Below, in pieces: positions 1-12,051 of a stretch of DNA of 64,000 nt (its first letter is position 1; each line of letters opens with the position of its first letter). Source of the stretch: Chamaecrista fasciculata (lineage: Eukaryota; Streptophyta; Magnoliopsida; Fabales; Fabaceae); the NCBI GenBank assembly GCA_003254925.1, contig QANZ01044514.1, positions 1-64,000 on the forward strand, in the 5' to 3' direction. The translations under genes and the position numbers were made by a program. The notes under the pieces were generated by a model that saw only the letters and a list, made by a program, of their open reading frames with translations, searched no databases and had not been told where the DNA came from.

Positions 1-355
1 TACCACCAACTCCAACACTCCCTCCGACGCCTCCACCTCCACCACCTCTTGCACCACCACCTGCACCAACACTTCCTCCTACACCACCTCCACCAACACT
101 TCCTCCTACACCACCTCCACCTCCAACTCCCCCACCACCACCTGCACCCACACTTCCTCCACCTCCAACTCCAATGCTTCCACCACCACCACCACCTCCT
201 TGCCCACTATTTTTGTCACTTTCACCGCCACTAAAACCTCCTCCACTTCCTCCAATACCACCACAATGTTGAACTTTTCGCCCTTCTCCTACCCACAGTG
301 CCATCAACATCAATACCACCACGAGCATTTTTGAGTTGTGTGAAAAACTACCCAT
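1..355 (-). CDS. Glycine-rich secreted protein, C-terminus outside window
   Basis: The frame starts at the ATG complementary to 353-355 and stays open to the window edge (118 codons visible). Residues 1 to about 25 form a classic signal peptide: a short polar N-terminus, then a hydrophobic run (LVVVLMLMALWVG). After a short segment with one cysteine the rest is almost all glycine with Val, Ser and Ala, in a degenerate GGGVGGSVG-like repeat. This composition is typical of plant structural glycine-rich proteins exported to the cell wall; that role is inferred from composition only. A TATA-like box lies about 95 bp upstream of the ATG. The low-complexity coding strand makes the opposite strand look like a His/Pro-rich frame, which is a shadow. 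The true C-terminus cannot be seen. Confidence 0.75.
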   Translation of the reverse strand, partial: MGSFSHNSKMLVVVLMLMALWVGEGRKVQHCGGIGGSGGGFSGGESDKNSGQGGGGGGGSIGVGGGGSVGAGGGGGVGGGGGVGGSVGGGGVGGSVGAGGGARGGGGGGVGGSVGVGG

Positions 356-450
356 CGTTATAAGGAATCGAAAGCAATGAGATAAATTATATATGTTACG
401 ATGAATTTCCAATTTGCAGTTCTATGGGACATTAGGTTTGGCAAAGAACC

Positions 451-460
451 CTATTTATAG
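451..460 (-). promoter_or_regulatory. TATA box of the glycine-rich protein gene
   Basis: On the minus strand this reads CTATAAATAG, a near-perfect plant TATA box. It lies about 95 bp upstream of the proposed start codon, which supports that start. Confidence 0.6.
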
Positions 461-1548
461 GAGAGGACTATAGTGGGGTGTTTCATGTTTTTGATGAGGC
501 CACTAGCATTAAGGGTGCTCGAATTTTCTGTAAACTTTGACATGGGTTGCTCATGACCGCGGATGTATATGCTACCTGTAATTGCACTTATATTCTCAAC
601 CAAATTTAGTGCACCTGCCGGCATGAAGCTATTTTCACCACCCAGAAACGTGTCAGTATGGCATGCATGGAGTGTGTAATGTTGGCTATCAAAAGACCTT
701 GAGAAAAATATTAAAATAGTTCCTCAATGATGGCAATCCCAATTTATTCTCCACTATATCTTTCGACAAATCACCAAATACAACGTGCCCAAATTCTGAT
801 TTCTCATACAAGGTTGGTTCCTACAAGTGGCAAGGGCCATCTTGTAGAAGAAGAAATCATTAACAGTGATGCCAGCATATGTGGTTCACAAACCCAGCAT
901 TTCTTCAGTTGGGGCGGGCTGGATTTACTCAAATGATCTTATGGGCCTTGCTATACCCACTGTTTTCCATTGGGTTTTTCTTGTTTTCTGTTTTAGTGTA
1001 TTTCTCCACATGGGAATTTTGCTTTTATTTGGACGACACTTTAACTTTCTCTAGTAAGTTGGACATAATTTATATATTTTATAATCTCAACTTTATGAAT
1101 TTGAGTATTTAAATATTCAATTATATATATATCCTATGTCACCGCCAAAAAAAGAAAAGAAAAGAAAGCTTCTTTAAATAACTATAACAATATAACTCCA
1201 TGTAAGAATCATTGACTTCTACCGAGAATCAAGTATTCAGGTTTAATTGTTGGATGGAATAAACATTTAATATTGTATATTATCAATGCCATTTTATAAC
1301 CAACATATTTACTTATTTCCCATTTCCTAATTCATAATACCGAAAATTTTGATATCGCTAATTACTCAATATTGAAATCCTTATCTATTTTTAATCGCAC
1401 AAATTTTACAATTAACTTAACTCTTAATAAACTATCTGGAACTAGAACAATATTAATACAAACAAAATCAAAGGATGTGACCTACACTCTGAAGACTTCC
1501 CATACATGGAAATGGGACATTGGCGGTACCTTTGAATGGTATAATACA
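461..1548. other. Intergenic: upstream of glycine-rich gene and 3' flank of RH24
   Basis: AT-rich sequence with no gene I can support. It holds the distal promoter of the minus-strand glycine-rich gene and the 3' untranslated region and terminator of the RH24 gene. Short open frames here (for example 727-1112) have no recognisable composition. Confidence 0.5.
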
Positions 1549-4500
1549 CTATCTATCCCAACCAGAAGGCCTCCTCCTTTCTCTAGGTCTCGAGCTGCAG
1601 CAAAACAATTTTTAAAAAATTTTAAAAATTCATCAGCAAATCAGCAATCACATTATCCTCCAAATATGTATTCATATCTCTTTACAATCCAATACAGTAA
1701 GTTATGATCAGAAAAGTAACCTGTCTGTGTTCTTCTGGCCAGCGCTAGCTCCAGAGTTCTGACTAGCTGCATTTCCAGCCGAACTAGCAGGGCCAGATGA
1801 AGCAGCAGTCTGATTAGTGCTTATGTCCCCACCAATTGATCCACCAGATACGAAGCCACGGAGGGTCGGTCTCTTATTAGCAGGCACGCTTATATTGTTG
1901 TTACTGAAGGATTGATTTTGAGAGTTTGATGAAGCAGCAACGAAGCTACTCTTAAATTGTGCCATCATTCCTGTCCGCAGCGAATTTACAGTGGCAGACC
2001 GGTTTGAAACTGGGCTAGGTGAAGGGTTGCTAGACTCTGGAGTATATCCAATACCCAGGCCATAATCCACTCCACGCACACCTCGACCACCACCACTACC
2101 TCCACCACCTCCTCCTCTCCCTTTACCTTTTCTCCCACCTGCCCAACACATGACAATTTAGTAACTATTTTCCCCAATCAAGAAATTGCTAAAATCAGGA
2201 GTTATACTGCTCTTGGACTCAAGAGAACCAGAAAATACAACTTATAACATTCACAGCAACATGGAATTTGATCTTAAGCAAGCCTTTAACATATTATAAA
2301 GCATAATACTTCAAGCTACAGACCATACCTCCTTTTCTTGCATCACGTTTGGACCTGAATCTCCCATCCTAATGATTTTACACAATGAATATCATTAAAT
2401 CATTCAAGATCACAAATAAGATCTAAAGCTTTCAGCAGCATCTTAAAGATAGCAAAATGACACATACGCAAGTTTCAGACATGAACTGTTACAGTACAGA
2501 AATACAACAATATGGATATAATATGTTACTCATGGCTTATCGATCTCTTTGACTTCTTTCCTTCTTTGACCAAAGAAGAAAATTATTATTTCAAGAAGAA
2601 ACAAATGTGCATCTGAGAGAACACAAATCCCTTATGGAAAAATGGTAAAATAAAAACAAGAAACAGGTAATCAATCTCCCAATCACCAATATGCACAACC
2701 TACTACAACCGCCAAAAAGAGAAATCACAACACCAACATGCACAACCGAATTCAAATAATTACATGGTTGCAAATGAGTAAAACGGTTAATGGAGAACCT
2801 CTTGTGAGAATTATGTATGTGCTTTACTTACTAATAAGCTTAATAAGGCTTTTGCAGATGCAAGATAACAACGAAAATGCTTCAATGAATAAACCACAAC
2901 AATTTCCATATCCAAATAAAGAATTCAGCAACATTAGGAATGATATAATATCTAACAGAAAAGAGTAAGCTGGCTCCTCTACAGTTCAATCAAAACAAGA
3001 ATTGAATGACATTTGTGACCACTGCTATTATCAAACTTAACAATATCTAAAATGAAAATACATAAGGAAACTTTCTATGAACCAACAAAACCTACAAGGA
3101 TACATAGAGATGATAGGAGAGTCTACAAAACCTTCAATCACAATAACCAATAACAAATATTTGTATAGGGAAGCCGGCAAGCTTGAGTCAGATTCATTGA
3201 CGAAAATAGATAAAATTTATTCAGATAAAAATTATTAAGAAAAATATTACCTTCATAGCAAGATCCATCAACTCCACAGACACATTCTGACCAGCTGCTA
3301 CTAAGCTATTAACCAATTCACCAGCAAAGCGTGCTTCTTTCTGAGTTATAAGTGTATATGCAACCCCATCTTTGTCACCAGCACGGCCTGTTCTACCAAT
3401 ACGATGTACATGCATATCCATATCTTTCGCAATATCAAAGTTTACCACCGACTTAATTGACTTGATGTCAAGACCACGTGCAGCAACATCAGTTGCAATA
3501 AGCACATGGTAGGCACCAGATTTAAACTTCTGCAAGATATCCATACGAGAAGCTTGATCTTTGTCACCATGCAGAGCTGCCACTTTAAAGCTCCTTTGAG
3601 CCACTTGTGATTCAATTTCATCCACAGTAGCCTTTTTGGAAGCAAATACTAAGACATCACCTTCATCAATCATTCCAGGCAGCTTCTCAAGAAGCCACGG
3701 CAATTTCTCTGAATCAGAAGGAATCACTTGAACAACTTGGGTTATATCTTCATTTGCCATTCCAACCTCCCCAACTGTTACTCTAACAGGATCAGTAAGA
3801 ATTTCCCTCGCCAACTTCTCAACTTTACGGGGCATTGTTGCAGAAAAAAGTAAGGTTTGTCGATCAGGCCTGATCTGACCGACAATAGACCTTACCTGTG
3901 GCTCAAATCCAAGGTCAAACATCCGATCAGCCTCATCAAGCACCAAATAAGTTGCTCTCATCATTGTAACTGCCTTCATTTTCAGCATGTCTATCAATCT
4001 GCCAGGGGTAGCAACAACTATCTCACAGCCTGCCTTGAGTTCTTTGAACTGATCAAGTTTTGACATTCCACCGTAGACAGCAGAGACACGAATTCCATAG
4101 GGCTTTGCAAATTTCTTAGACTCCAAGTATATCTGATGTGCCAGTTCTCTAGTGGGTGCACATATTACTCCTATAGGACCTTCTTCCTTCTGAAGTTCAG
4201 GCTGATCCATGATATGCACAATCATAGGAAGCACAAAGGCAGCAGTTTTACCAGAACCAGTTTTTGCTATACCAATTATATCTCGACCAGAGAGCACAAT
4301 TGGTAAAGCTTGGCACTGTATTGACGTTGGCTTCTCATAACTTTGCTTCTTTATGGCATTCATAAGTTGTGGAGAGAAACCACAGTCTTCAAATGTCTTG
4401 ACTGGCTTCGGAACATCAAAGCCTGATATACGAATGGCCAAACTCTTTCGGTAGTCAGCAACTTCTTGCTCACTCATACCTGTAGTAGGTTGACAACATA

Positions 4501-5309
4501 GTCATTAGCAGTCCAATTCCAATAGTCTCAAATAAACTCAACTGGGAGAGAAAATAACGACCGGAGCGATAAGTGTGAACAAAAAAGTTCCAGATTGAGT
4601 TTTCAACTTCTACTTTCTAATAACCCAAAAGTGATAAATAGAAATTGAAATCAAGGGGGAAAATGAACTATATGTGTGAACAAAAACTAGCAGAACTGAG
4701 GTTAAATCGTGTGAGCCACAAACCTGAAATTGAAGGATTCTCCTCGTAAAAATCCTTGGTAAAGGGCTCGTACTCAATGGAACTGTGATCCAGAGCAGGT
4801 ATCGGCTCTATTTTCTTCTTATCGAGAACGATGGGATTGTCGTCAGAGTCATACTCTATCAGTCCGGCGTCTACAGCCTTCGCAGCTGCATAAACCTCCT
4901 CGTCGGAATCATATCCAGCCTGCAGAGCCTCAGACGCTAGGGTCAACCCAACGTCCTTCTTCGCTCTCAAGAAACTGTCCATGGGGTCGTCCTCATCATC
5001 GTCTCTATACCGGTCTTCTGCCTTCTCCTTCGGCTGCGGAGGCGGCGCGGTCTTCATCTCCTCGTGAATCCCTTCCATGAACGCATCTAGGGGATCAATA
5101 TCATCGTTGTCACCATCGTTTTTGCTGCCATTATCAGCCTCATTATCGTCATAGTCGATGTTGTCAAGATCAGTGTCCTCGTAATTATCATGCCCGTGAC
5201 GCGACGAAGGAGGAACATACAGTCGCTGAGGAGTCTGAGATTGCTCAAAATTATAGGTTGATTGCCGGTTTATGCCAAATCCCTCAAATCCGAACTTTCT
5301 CTTCGACAT
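1549..5309 (-). CDS. RH24: DEAD-box ATP-dependent RNA helicase, RH24 type
   Basis: Five coding exons, complement of 5309-4724, 4479-3251, 2368-2329, 2138-1721 and 1594-1549, sum to 2319 nt (772 aa), close to the Arabidopsis RH24 length. The N-terminal third is acidic (DNIDYDDNEAD, DDDEDDPMDSF). The helicase core then carries the Q motif (about 225-256), AKTGSGKT (267-274), PTRELAHQ, TPGR, DEAD (377-380), SAT (408-410), RGLDIK and HRIGRTGR (554-561), so all catalytic residues are intact. The C-terminus has a Gly/Arg tract (RGB-like) and a tail RPRERRRPSGWD typical of RH24. DEAD helicases of this type, related to DDX42, use ATP to remodel RNA; a link to splicing is inferred from the relatives. 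The 40-nt and 46-nt exons are easy to miss; ignoring the last one gives a false C-terminus at 1708. I see no break. Confidence 0.93.
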
Positions 5310-6437
5310 GTCCGATTGTGTCTATGATAACACACTCGCTCAAACAGATAGCAAGAAACAAACCCTAACTGAGTCTCCAGAAAGCTGAAAATTATGGTTC
5401 AGGAAAATAAAATATATAGAAAGTAAAAGAAAATTAGAATTTAGGGGGACAAATTCAGCTAAACATGAGCATAGGAGTGAGTTATAAGTTATAACTAGGT
5501 CGCTTCTGTCTTCGCACGCAGTAAATGATCACACCAGAAAATCTCCGGAGCGAGAAGCGATGACGACGGTCGAGAAATCGGGATAGATATATATGAGACA
5601 TCGCTATTTGAATGGATACTGAAACTTAATCGCATAATTTAGGGCTTAAGCCCAGTAATTAATTTAGTAGGCCCGTAAACCAACAACAAAGCTTTTTAAC
5701 TACAAACTATATCTTTATATCCGTCTAGAGTCTCCTTGGTTTTGGTTTCTTCTCTGTTGGGCCTCGAGCCCAGTTTGTTTTCTTTCTTAACCTACCAAAA
5801 CAAAAGAAAAATGACTTCTTGACCAATAAATAATAAATAATTCACTCTTATTGAATCAGTCAAAAAAAAAAATTTACTCTTATTGAAGAACTTCATTTTT
5901 AAAATACGAAGGTCATAATTATTTTAACGACCCTTGTCCCTTGGTCTTTTTTCAGCTTATATACTAATCGTAATCGACATTATCAATGCAAGATTATTAC
6001 TTAAGTTAATCCAATCACTTAAGTCTTAACACTAGACATTATTATCTATATATATATATATTTGGCCTGACATTATCATCTATATACTTTGTAGAAATTG
6101 GCTATTTTAGGCGATAGTTGTAACTGCAACCCAAGTTATTCCCCACGAGTCAAGAGATAGTCTAATCTTATGTACCCAATATCTAATAAGTGAGTTTTAA
6201 GACTCAGTATATTATGTTATTTATTTTCTACAAGATTGTATACTTTAGTTTGAAAATTGAAATGACTATAGAAAAATGATAGGAGGAGAAAGTGCGAGGT
6301 GTAACGTGAGGGGTGATTTGCTATTTTAATTTGACGAGATTCAATTCTCGCAGTTGCAAAAGTGGTGGTGGAACGAAAACAATGGAGTAAGAGGGAAAGA
6401 GAAAAATAGTAAAAACACAAAATTGGAATTAGAAGGG
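5310..6437. other. Intergenic between RH24 and the PMEI-like gene
   Basis: Divergent promoter region. The first 200 to 300 bases beside RH24 are probably its leader and core promoter; they include an AAACCCTAA telo-box-like word near 5358. The remainder is AT-rich with a short TA run near 6047-6061. I see no gene. Confidence 0.45.
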
Positions 6438-6447
6438 GTTATATAAA
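6438..6447 (+). promoter_or_regulatory. TATA box of the PMEI-like gene
   Basis: The word TTATATAAAT lies about 110 bp upstream of the proposed ATG at 6557, consistent with a start site near 6470 and a short leader. Confidence 0.5.
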
Positions 6448-6556
6448 TGAGGCAGAGGAAGGTAATTGAACATCAATCACAATAAAACAGTAAGAAGGGG
6501 TTTCAAGTTTTTCTTTGTCTCTGCTTCTGGAATTCGCAAATAAAAAAGTAGAGACA

Positions 6557-7367
6557 ATGGAATACATAAACAGTAAAAGCCTTGTCCTCAATCTGGTCCT
6601 CCTCCTTTCCGTCTCCGCCAATGCCATTCCCATAACCCGAAGCAGAGGCCTTGCTCAGGCACCATCTCCATCAGTATCGTTGTCGTCGGTGTCGTCGTCA
6701 TCGTCGTCGTTCACACTCATGTCATCGGGATTGAGCCAGATGGACACAAAGGCATCAGGTGATGTTGGATAGTTTGTAATATTATAATATATAAAAGTAT
6801 GAAAAGTTCAATTTAAAAAGTTTTGTTGGTCACACCTCAAAGTCATTCATTAATTTATATTTCTTTTATTTATCTATTTTTTTTACTTATTATTTTCTAA
6901 CAGGTGAGCTAGCCGAGTTATGCAAAGACGGAGAGAACATCAAACTCTGCATGGACTCACTCGCACCCGTGGTTCGAGGAGCCTTGGACCCAGTGGTGGC
7001 TGCTGTCACAGAAATTGGGTTGACATTGAACATGACAGACAAGCTCATTAACACAATCAGCACATTGAAGGCAGATCCCAAAACATCAAAGGGAATAATG
7101 GACGCACTTGACATTTGCAAAGATCAGTATGATTCAATTGTCGATACCATTAAGAGCTGTTTGGAATTGATTCACCAAAACCAAGTGTACGAAGCCTATA
7201 TGCAGTTTTCGTCTGTCATTTCTTACCAACAATCCTGTGAGGATGCTTTCACTGAGAGCCCAGGTGAGGTCTTCCCATTCGCCAATGATTCCAAAATGCT
7301 GTACCAGCTTGGCGGCAACTGCTTGGCCATCTTGATGCATATGGCTGGTGTAACCCCGTTCTATTAA
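6557..7367 (+). CDS. PMEI/invertase-inhibitor domain protein, secreted
   Basis: Two exons, 6557-6758 and 6904-7367, give 221 aa; the 145-bp intron splits a glycine codon (GCATCAG then GTGAGCTAGCC). Residues 1-23 look like a signal peptide (LVLNLVLLLSVSANA). A Ser-rich linker (about 35-60) precedes an all-helical domain with the cysteine layout of plant pectin methylesterase/invertase inhibitors: ELC, eight residues, then LC; later DICKDQYDSI and QSCEDAF. The family inhibits cell-wall pectin methylesterases or acid invertases; sequence alone does not say which. The ATG at 6557 was preferred over 6515 because it starts directly at the signal peptide and fits the TATA box. The intron before the domain is a mild oddity, since many members of this family lack introns. 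Confidence 0.8.
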
Positions 7368-7877
7368 ACAAACAAACACACCTTTTTAATTCCTTAATCT
7401 TCATTTCATTTGCTTTTTTCATTCATTCATTATAGGCGGGATTTCAACAACCATCCACCCCTCTTACCAATATTCTTACTGGTTGTATTGTTGTTAAATT
7501 AATTAATTACCCTTTTTGTATGCTGAACATCATCATGTAACACTAATATGTACACTCACGACACCCCACGCAATACAACAACAGTTTTAATGAATTAATC
7601 CATATTCATATCTCTCTGATCTCTCTCTATATATATAATTCTCTTTAAAAATACTTGTTTAATTTGTGCGTCTAACTTTTTGTGGTGAAATTTTAGATCT
7701 CTCTCTCTCTCCCAACAACAACAAAAAAACTGTGTGATGGAATGTAATGAGTTCCGAGAATTCGTTGTCCCCAGACTCCCCACTAGATATTTTGACATCT
7801 TGAATTAATTGATAAAATGATAGTTGAGCATCTTACTTGATTTTGTCCTTTTAGGATTTCTCTCATCGATTCTTATA
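7368..7877. other. 3' flank of the PMEI-like gene
   Basis: Contains the 3' untranslated region and a CT-rich stretch near 7613-7715 with short TA and CT runs. I see no gene. Confidence 0.4.
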
Positions 7878-7887
7878 TATGTTAATA

Positions 7888-10247
7888 GGTCAAATGTTCA
7901 AATTGATCCTAAATGTATATTATTGAGTTAATTTTGGTCGTAAATGTTGAAATTGATCCTAATTAATGTTGCCATTTAGTTTTATATTGGTCCCAAATTA
8001 CTGAATATGATCACATTTCTCTCGTTGCAAGTTCAAACTTCAAATATGATGAGTCTAGAGTTATGTGTTGTTTTTTACAAGTACTCTATCTATCAAATTG
8101 GGGTCGTCAACAAATGATATCGAATTTGGTTCTGAAAGTGAACCGCTTATTTTATGGTCAAACAAAAAAATTTGTTCATATCTGATCGCGCACATCGCGA
8201 TGCGCACCAAAAAGACCGGCTAAATATGTAGTATAATGATATTCGCCGGGTCGTATTCTCTTAGGGACTCCCCGAATGTGGAGCACGAGCGATTCAAGAC
8301 ACAAGAAATGATCGATTTGGCTTTAAAAATTTTAAACAAACTAAGAAATGCCGGTAAAAGTGTATTTGTTTAAGAACTAAAGCAAAACTATGAATAAGGG
8401 ACTAAACTGAATACGAGACAAAACTATAAAAGTGGATAAAAAATGGAGAAATACTTGGAGTTATCGGATGACTAAGCTATCATTGCATCACAAATGATAT
8501 AGGGAATTCATACTCAGGGACCAAATTGACGTTGCCATGAAAACTCATAGAAAAGATTAATTAACCCAATTAATTAGCTCTTAAACAAGTGACTAATCAA
8601 CCTAATCAACTAATCCACATCTCAATTAAGTCAAGATAGTTCCTAGAGCTAGTCCAATTGACAATTAAACAACCATCAATTAAGATTATCACAATCAACA
8701 CTATCACGATAGAGCTTAACAACGAAGAGTATCGATTAAAGAGTCAAATGTGAAATAATCAAGAACAAACTCAGAGAACATAATCAATATCATCAACTAC
8801 ATCAGAAATCTAAGTCAAGTTAAACAACTAAACTAGAATCCCAAATAGACAAGACGATAAACTAAGAAAAACTCCCTAGACGATAGAATCTGGTGCTCTA
8901 ACTTCATCATCCACACTCCAAGCAAGGTTCTTAGCCGACCATTGGTGGAGAGATGCCAGAGCTGCACTCCCAAACCTCAGTTTCGGCCATGGAGGGTGGT
9001 TGAGAATGAAGGAGATGAAGTGGAGAAGTAGAGGGACGAGTTGGAGGCTTGGTGAGGTGAGAATGATGTGTGAATGAGGGTTTTAGGTGGATATAGGTTA
9101 AATGATGAGTTGGGTCGGTTTAGGAACAATATTTCGGGTCCTTAGGGTTAAGTTTCGGGATATATGAGTGGAAAATCGGGTTGGGTTTGCAAAAATACGA
9201 AATTGGCATGAAAAATCGCGACAAGGCCGTTGGAAAGCCGCTACTGTGCATGGCGGCGGACCAACAGCCTAAGGCACTGCAATTGAGGCCGTTGGAAAGC
9301 CGTCAAGGCAAGAGGAGGCTTTCCAACGGCCTAGTCTAAAATAATGGTGTTTTGCCTTCGTTTTGCTCCCGACTTCATTCCGCTTCGATCCCGGCCTTCT
9401 TCCACTTCAATCCTTGGGTCTTTGGCTCCTAAAAACTTACAATTGCACTAAGATAAACATGTAAAACCTCAAGGTATAATTAAACACTTAAAACATGAGA
9501 GAATTACACTAAAACCCGATAAAATGACCAAAATGCAATTGTGATCTCAATGCAACAATTATCATATCTAGAGGCCTAAAATACCTAATATAGGTTATAA
9601 AACATCACAAAACACATCCAAAGACCTCTAGATAGCATGGTATAAACCGACTCGATCAATATCTCTCTTGTTTCAAATTCAACTGCAACGAATTCAGAGT
9701 TATAAGTTATTCTTAACGAATCATTTTTGTCTAGTTGGATACGTCAACAAATGAGATCAAATTGAGCTCAAAAGTGAGTTTGGGACTAACAAGTACAAAA
9801 ATTATGAAAAATTGGTTTCAAATTCACTTTCGAGTCTGATTTCACCACATTTGCTGATGATCCCAATTGGACAAAAAAAATACTCACTAAAAGTAGTAAC
9901 CCGTAGGTTGTAGCTCTAAATTACTCATTGCATTTAGACTTAAAGCGAGATAAATATGACCAACTTCGTTTATTTGATCATAAAATGATTGACCCACTTT
10001 CAAGATTTGATTTGACCTCGTTTGTTGACAATTCTAAATGGATAGAGAAAGTACTCATCAAAAGTAACACATAGCTTTAAACTCTTCACATTCGAACTTG
10101 AAATAAGAGAGAGATAACCACGTTCAGTAGCTTGAGAGCAAAATGGAACTAAATGACAACATTTAGGGCCAATTTGAACATTTTGAAACATTTAGGACCA
10201 AAATGAACTTAAAAACATACATTTAGAATCAATTTGAGTATTTGACC
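7888..10247. mobile_element. Mutator-like element, non-autonomous, 2.36 kb
   Basis: The two ends are inverted copies of each other: GGTCAAATGTTCAAATTGAT on the left and its diverged complement finishing at ATTTGACC on the right. Similarity continues for roughly 300 bp on the left arm; the right arm is longer and appears to hold a second, related unit (about 9665-9960). The element is flanked by a perfect 10-bp duplication TATGTTAATA (7878-7887 and 10248-10257). Long inverted ends with 9-11 bp duplications are the signature of Mutator-like elements. There is no transposase frame, so it is non-autonomous. The central part (about 8200-9650) is unrelated to the arms and may be captured or nested DNA. 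A second family member lies at 36057-38739. Confidence 0.8.
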
Positions 10248-10328
10248 TATGTTAATAATTTCATGAGCAATATTGGGACTTTCCTGCAAAGCGCGGGGAC
10301 CAAAGGCAAATTTTCTTCAACTTATTGA

Positions 10329-10700
10329 TCATTGTTTCTGATAATAGGCCCAATAATTAGGAGGCCCAATTGACAAAAGAGGCCCTTGGCCCAATGATTC
10401 ACCTCCCATATCACTCAAAATATCTCTTCTACAATCAAGGAAGTTGGTTTGTTGGGGACTCTCCTCAATAAGCCTATAAATACAAGATGGTAACCCTATG
10501 AAAGGTACGTAACTCATTACTCACACGCTACTCATGCTAGTTCATACTCTTACTAACTTAAGCTTCGGAGGTGAATCACAGGGGAACCCCCTGTGGTTCA
10601 TTGTCTTGCAGGAAAATCTTGCAGCGAACCGGGAAACGACCCCCGGCCAAATCCTGGTTCATCAGTTTCCATTCATCCCATCGTCTTCTATTGGTCGAAT
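10329..10700 (+). repeat. Old LTR-type fragment (probable Ty3/gypsy LTR fossil)
   Basis: The stretch with a CCTATAAATACAAG promoter-like word, then ACTTAAGCTTCGGAGGTGAA and a GC-rich segment near 10580-10660, resembles the transcribed part of LTRs of plant gypsy-type retroelements, where a CTTAAGC(G/T)TCGGAG word is common. I see no coding region or second LTR nearby, so it is a decayed remnant with uncertain ends. The family call is from memory of the motif only. Confidence 0.4.
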
Positions 10701-10759
10701 GTTATTTTCCTTTGTTTCCCCAAAAAATATCTCCTGCATTATTATCTGATCCTCTCAAT

Positions 10760-12051
10760 GCTCTGCAGCCATTGTCGGCTGCAGAAGAGGGTAAATATTT
10801 GGCTAGTGTTTGAGCTTGTGACTTGCAATTAATATCCAAGTATTGTTATATAAGAACGATCACCTTGGTTTCTCACTCCAACTGTGTTTTGTTATTAGTG
10901 TAGGGTAGCCTTACCAACAAGTTGTCAAGAAACAATGATTTTGCTTTTTGCTTCACACTGAATTCTGCTACGATAAATTAATTTTTGTCCCCTTTTTGTC
11001 TAATTTATGTAAGGGATATCTTTTTATTGGCTGGGCTAAATCTATTTATCGAGTGATCTTAACTCTTAAGACCTATTTCCCCATATTAGCTTGTCACGTC
11101 TGGAATTTTACCAGGACATGATTGACACAATCACTTGGTGATAATTAACTCTCCATCTTATAGTTCAACAGTTTCAAGGATCATCTATACAAGTACGAGG
11201 AAGGCCCAAAAATAGAGAAATCAAAGAGAGAGGAGTAGGAGGGACATAGTTATCTTTTCTTGTAGAAGAACAGCGACATTCCCAAAATAAGGACATATTG
11301 ATATTCGCGTGTTTTATAATTTATAGTGAGGCCAAATTAAAACTTCTCCTCCGACGCATCTGATATCTTGTTGTTTTGGCATTTTGTGTCATGGAATCAA
11401 ACATCCCAAAAATTTCAAGGATCCATAAACTTTTGTACCATAAACTTCTTGGAAGCCCCATATCCACATATATATATATATATATATCACTATCAATCCA
11501 CAATTGCTGCCAACAAACATTTAGCTGCTCTTCCACCAAATGAATAAATGAACCACTTTAGAATAATTAAAAAAGGAAAAAAAAGAAAAGAAAAAAGAAG
11601 CATATCATAGCCGCCATAAAAGTAATGCGTTCTCTTCCATCAAACGAGACACCCCAAGTAAAAAGAAAAGCAAAGGCCTTATCCGTAAAGATACTTCATA
11701 TATGATATATGAGCACTAACTCCCGATTTCCTCGTGCTATCTTTTAATTTAAACTAAACGACAACTACTTCCCTCTCTTACTTTCACACTTTCACTACCC
11801 AAACTAGCCTTGCGTGTTCAGGTGAGAGAGATAGAAAGATGGTTTTCTTTCATTCATCTACCAAAAGCATTTATTTCCAGACTCCCAGGATTATGTCTGC
11901 CCACTAACATTATCAGATTGAAAACAAAAAATTGAAATGAAGGATGAAAAATAAAATTCCCAATTGTTAATGTAACTGAAATGTGTATTATACAAATGAA
12001 CATTCCTAGTTTACATTCTTCTGAACAGCAAACACCAAGATACCACTTGAA
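10760..12051. other. Intergenic upstream of the WRKY 3' end
   Basis: AT-rich DNA including a (TA)n run near 11466-11487. The part nearest 12051 is probably the 3' untranslated region of the minus-strand WRKY gene. No gene supported. Confidence 0.4.

Noticed and set aside
49-234. His/Leu-rich plus-strand open frame
   Set aside because: It is the antisense shadow of the glycine-rich protein, whose signal peptide and TATA box are on the minus strand.
1372-1707. 111-codon plus-strand open frame
   Set aside because: It overlaps antisense the terminal exon of RH24 and shows no family resemblance.
11466-11487. TA microsatellite (also near 12592, 13462, 13627, 41115)
   Set aside because: Simple sequence common in plant DNA; not informative beyond marker use.
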